From Anaerotignum sp. (GTDB lineage Bacteria > Bacillota > Clostridia > Lachnospirales > Anaerotignaceae), in NCBI GenBank assembly GCA_020024455.1, contig JAHHTU010000021.1, positions 1 to 41,658 on the forward strand: 41,658 nucleotides of DNA. Reading direction: 5' to 3'. Every line of letters begins with the position of its first letter. Positions within the stretch are counted from its first letter, which is position 1. The notes beneath the pieces were generated by a model. It saw nothing but the letters and a program-made list of their open reading frames with translations. It had not been told where the DNA came from and searched no databases. Below, in pieces: positions 40,290 to 41,658 of the stretch. Both the position numbers and the translations under genes were made by a program.

Positions 40290-41330
40290 ATGAAAATGAA
40301 AAAATATGCAGTGGCTATGGCAATGGCAGCGATGCTGGCGACAATGGCAGTGCCTGCAATAGCAGCACCTGCACAGTTGCGTTCCGATTTTTCCATTGTG
40401 GTAGATGGCAAAGATACAGATTTCAAAACATCTAGCGGACAGGCGGCTTATCCCATTTTGTATAATGGCAGCACCTATTTGCCTTTGCGTGCCATCGGCG
40501 AATTGATGGGCAAAAACGTAAATTGGGACCAATCCACAAAGACAATTGATATCAGCGGAAGCAGAACTTCTGTATCTTCCGATAAAGACAATCCCAATAT
40601 CGGCATCAAAAACATTGATGTGAAAGAACGTAAAGACTTTATCATCAAAGTAGATGGTACAGAAAAAACATTTTATTCCGTAACAGGTAAAAGAGTGTAC
40701 CCTGTACTGTATAATGGCAGCACCTATTTGCCTTTGCGTGCCGTTGGTGAATTGATGGGCAAAGAAGTACTTTGGGACAGCAAAAACAAAATGGTAACAT
40801 TGAAAGGCGGCAATGATGTTACTGATACCGATACAACAACCAAACCTGTGACACCACCTTCCATCAACACACAAATTACAGCAGAAGATGCAAAACAAAT
40901 TGCGCTGCAACATGCAGGTTTGACCGCAGCAAAAGTAAACTTTATCAAAGTCAAAACAGAAATGGAAAACGGAAAAATGATATTTGATGTGGAATTCTAC
41001 ACAGATACCAAGGAATTTGATTATGAAATTGATGCTACAACCGGTAAAATTTTGAGCTACGATTATGATGTGGAAGATTGGGAAATGAGCAAACCCAACA
41101 AACCGGACGTAAAACCCAATGAAACCATCAATTTGGAAAAAGCAAAACAGATTGCATTGAAACACGCAGGCGTTGCGGAAAAAGATGTTATCTTTACAAA
41201 AGCACAACAAGATTATGATGATGGGAAAATGGATTTTGAAATTGAATTCCGTGTAGGCGTTATGGAATATGAATATGAAATCTATGCAAACGGAAATATC
41301 AAAGATTACAGCGTAGAAAAAGACGACTGA
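40290..41330 (+). CDS. Secreted protein with two stalk (copper amine oxidase N1-like) repeats and two PepSY domains
   Basis: A 346-residue exported protein. Residues 1-25 are a signal peptide ending VPAIA. Two stalk modules follow, each containing LYNGSTYLPLRA then GELMGK (about 57-90 and 140-172). After a Thr/Pro linker come two PepSY-like modules (ITAEDAKQIALQHAG... and NLEKAKQIALKHAG..., each ending in a YEI strand). PepSY domains often inhibit peptidases or sense the envelope. The role here is unknown. AAAGGAAG precedes ATG 40290, and the in-frame ATG at 40233 would make a signal peptide with an odd long charged start. Part of the stalk repeat is identical at DNA level. Confidence 0.87.
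   Translation: MKMKKYAVAMAMAAMLATMAVPAIAAPAQLRSDFSIVVDGKDTDFKTSSGQAAYPILYNGSTYLPLRAIGELMGKNVNWDQSTKTIDISGSRTSVSSDKDNPNIGIKNIDVKERKDFIIKVDGTEKTFYSVTGKRVYPVLYNGSTYLPLRAVGELMGKEVLWDSKNKMVTLKGGNDVTDTDTTTKPVTPPSINTQITAEDAKQIALQHAGLTAAKVNFIKVKTEMENGKMIFDVEFYTDTKEFDYEIDATTGKILSYDYDVEDWEMSKPNKPDVKPNETINLEKAKQIALKHAGVAEKDVIFTKAQQDYDDGKMDFEIEFRVGVMEYEYEIYANGNIKDYSVEKDD
40459..40493 (+). repeat. Direct DNA repeat in the stalk modules, copy 1
   Basis: A 35-base stretch coding for LYNGSTYLPLRA is identical to 40708-40742, 249 bases away, with no silent differences. Confidence 0.9.
40708..40742 (+). repeat. Direct DNA repeat in the stalk modules, copy 2
   Basis: Identical to 40459-40493. Sequence diverges on both sides. 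Confidence 0.9.
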
Positions 41331-41344
41331 TTTATATTTTTTGC

Positions 41345-41387
41345 AGAAGTATGTGTGACAAATGTTGCACATACTTCTTTTGTTTTT
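41345..41387 (+). terminator. Terminator after the stalk/PepSY gene
   Basis: GAAGTATGTG pairs with CACATACTTC across a 12-base loop, followed by TTTTGTTTTT. Confidence 0.8.
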
Positions 41388-41426
41388 ACAAGGGAACATA
41401 AAAATCAAAAAAATTGAAAAAAAGTG

Positions 41427-41455
41427 TTGACAAATAGAAATGCTTTTGATATGAT
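41427..41455 (+). promoter_or_regulatory. Promoter of the tRNA cluster
   Basis: Consensus TTGACA (41427-41432), a 17-base spacer and TATGAT (41450-41455), 28 bases before tRNA-Leu. Confidence 0.85.
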
Positions 41456-41482
41456 TAACAAGTCGCTGATAACAGCAGATTT

Positions 41483-41566
41483 GCCCGAGTGGCGGAATAG
41501 GCAGACGCACAGGACTTAAAATCCTGCGGGGTAACACCCGTACCGGTTCGACCCCGGTCTCGGGCA
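41483..41566 (+). tRNA. tRNA-Leu (anticodon TAA)
   Basis: The acceptor GCCCGAG pairs with CTCGGGC, with discriminator A at 41566. Anticodon loop CTTAAAA gives TAA. The long variable arm (CGGGGTAACACCCG) and T arm CCGG-TTCGACC-CCGG are typical of a class II tRNA-Leu. No CCA is encoded. Confidence 0.96.
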
Positions 41567-41586
41567 TATTCCAAAATTTATTATAG

Positions 41587-41658
<72 letters not shown>

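Noticed and set aside
40245..41567. Long minus-strand frame of 440 codons opposite the stalk/PepSY gene and tRNA-Leu
   Set aside because: Its start lies in the complement of tRNA-Leu, a well-known false-protein source (MPETGVEPVRV-type), and the rest is Cys/Phe/His-rich antisense of a clear secreted protein.

Overview
The window is an AT-rich bacterial chromosome segment that reads as a low-GC Firmicute, most likely an anaerobic member of Clostridia (Lachnospirales-like). The reasons are strong Shine-Dalgarno sites before almost every gene, a perfect CIRCE operator, an S-box (SAM-I) leader on metK, a Bacillus-like gene order in two blocks (dnaE-pfkA-pyk and yhbY-nadD-yqeK-rsfS), DUF5721 and EFR1-type ferredoxin genes typical of Clostridia, and LCP, LTA-synthase-like and PdaC-like cell-wall genes. 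The species cannot be named from this sequence. No prophage, insertion sequence, CRISPR array or defence island was seen. The window begins inside a 16S rRNA gene and ends exactly at the end of a tRNA gene, so it may be a contig bounded by repeats.

Layout. 1-237: 3' end of 16S rRNA, tRNA-Tyr and a terminator, with no 23S following. 365-3499: MacAB-like efflux operon (adaptor, ATPase, permease). 3647-10085: dnaE, pfkA, pyk. 10374-13255: a DUF819 membrane protein and an M19 dipeptidase, convergent with an XRE-cupin regulator whose own promoter carries a palindrome at the start site. 13511-15426: yhbY, a fused nadD-yqeK, and rsfS. 15474-18667: a PPOX-type flavoprotein divergent from a copper ATPase whose C-terminus is an in-frame CopZ-like domain. 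18717-22362: dusB, a DUF4272 protein, an AlkD-like repair protein and a DtxR/MntR-type regulator. 22419-24676: an EFR1 flavodoxin-ferredoxin coupled to a PdaC-like deacetylase. 24804-28608: an unknown anchored protein, metK with its SAM riboswitch, a hypoxanthine-DNA glycosylase-like gene and a secreted protein. 28684-34448: an LTA-synthase-like sulfatase divergent from an operon of two LCP proteins, uridine kinase and a 60-residue membrane protein. 34483-37065: htpG with a CIRCE element, and DUF5721. 37268-41330: glnS, a DUF1963 protein, and a secreted stalk/PepSY protein. 41427-41658: tRNA-Leu and tRNA-Phe.

The content is mostly core: replication, glycolysis, NAD synthesis, ribosome maturation, tRNA charging and modification, SAM synthesis, chaperone, copper export and cell-wall assembly. 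The most unusual signals are structural. Two genes (copA-copZ and nadD-yqeK) are in-frame fusions that each keep a strong internal Shine-Dalgarno and ATG exactly where the downstream partner's free-standing gene would begin, so each may make two products. Three intergenic terminators look like related copies with paired stem changes. An extended -10 motif (TGGTATRAT) recurs before at least six genes. The 16S gene appears unlinked from 23S.
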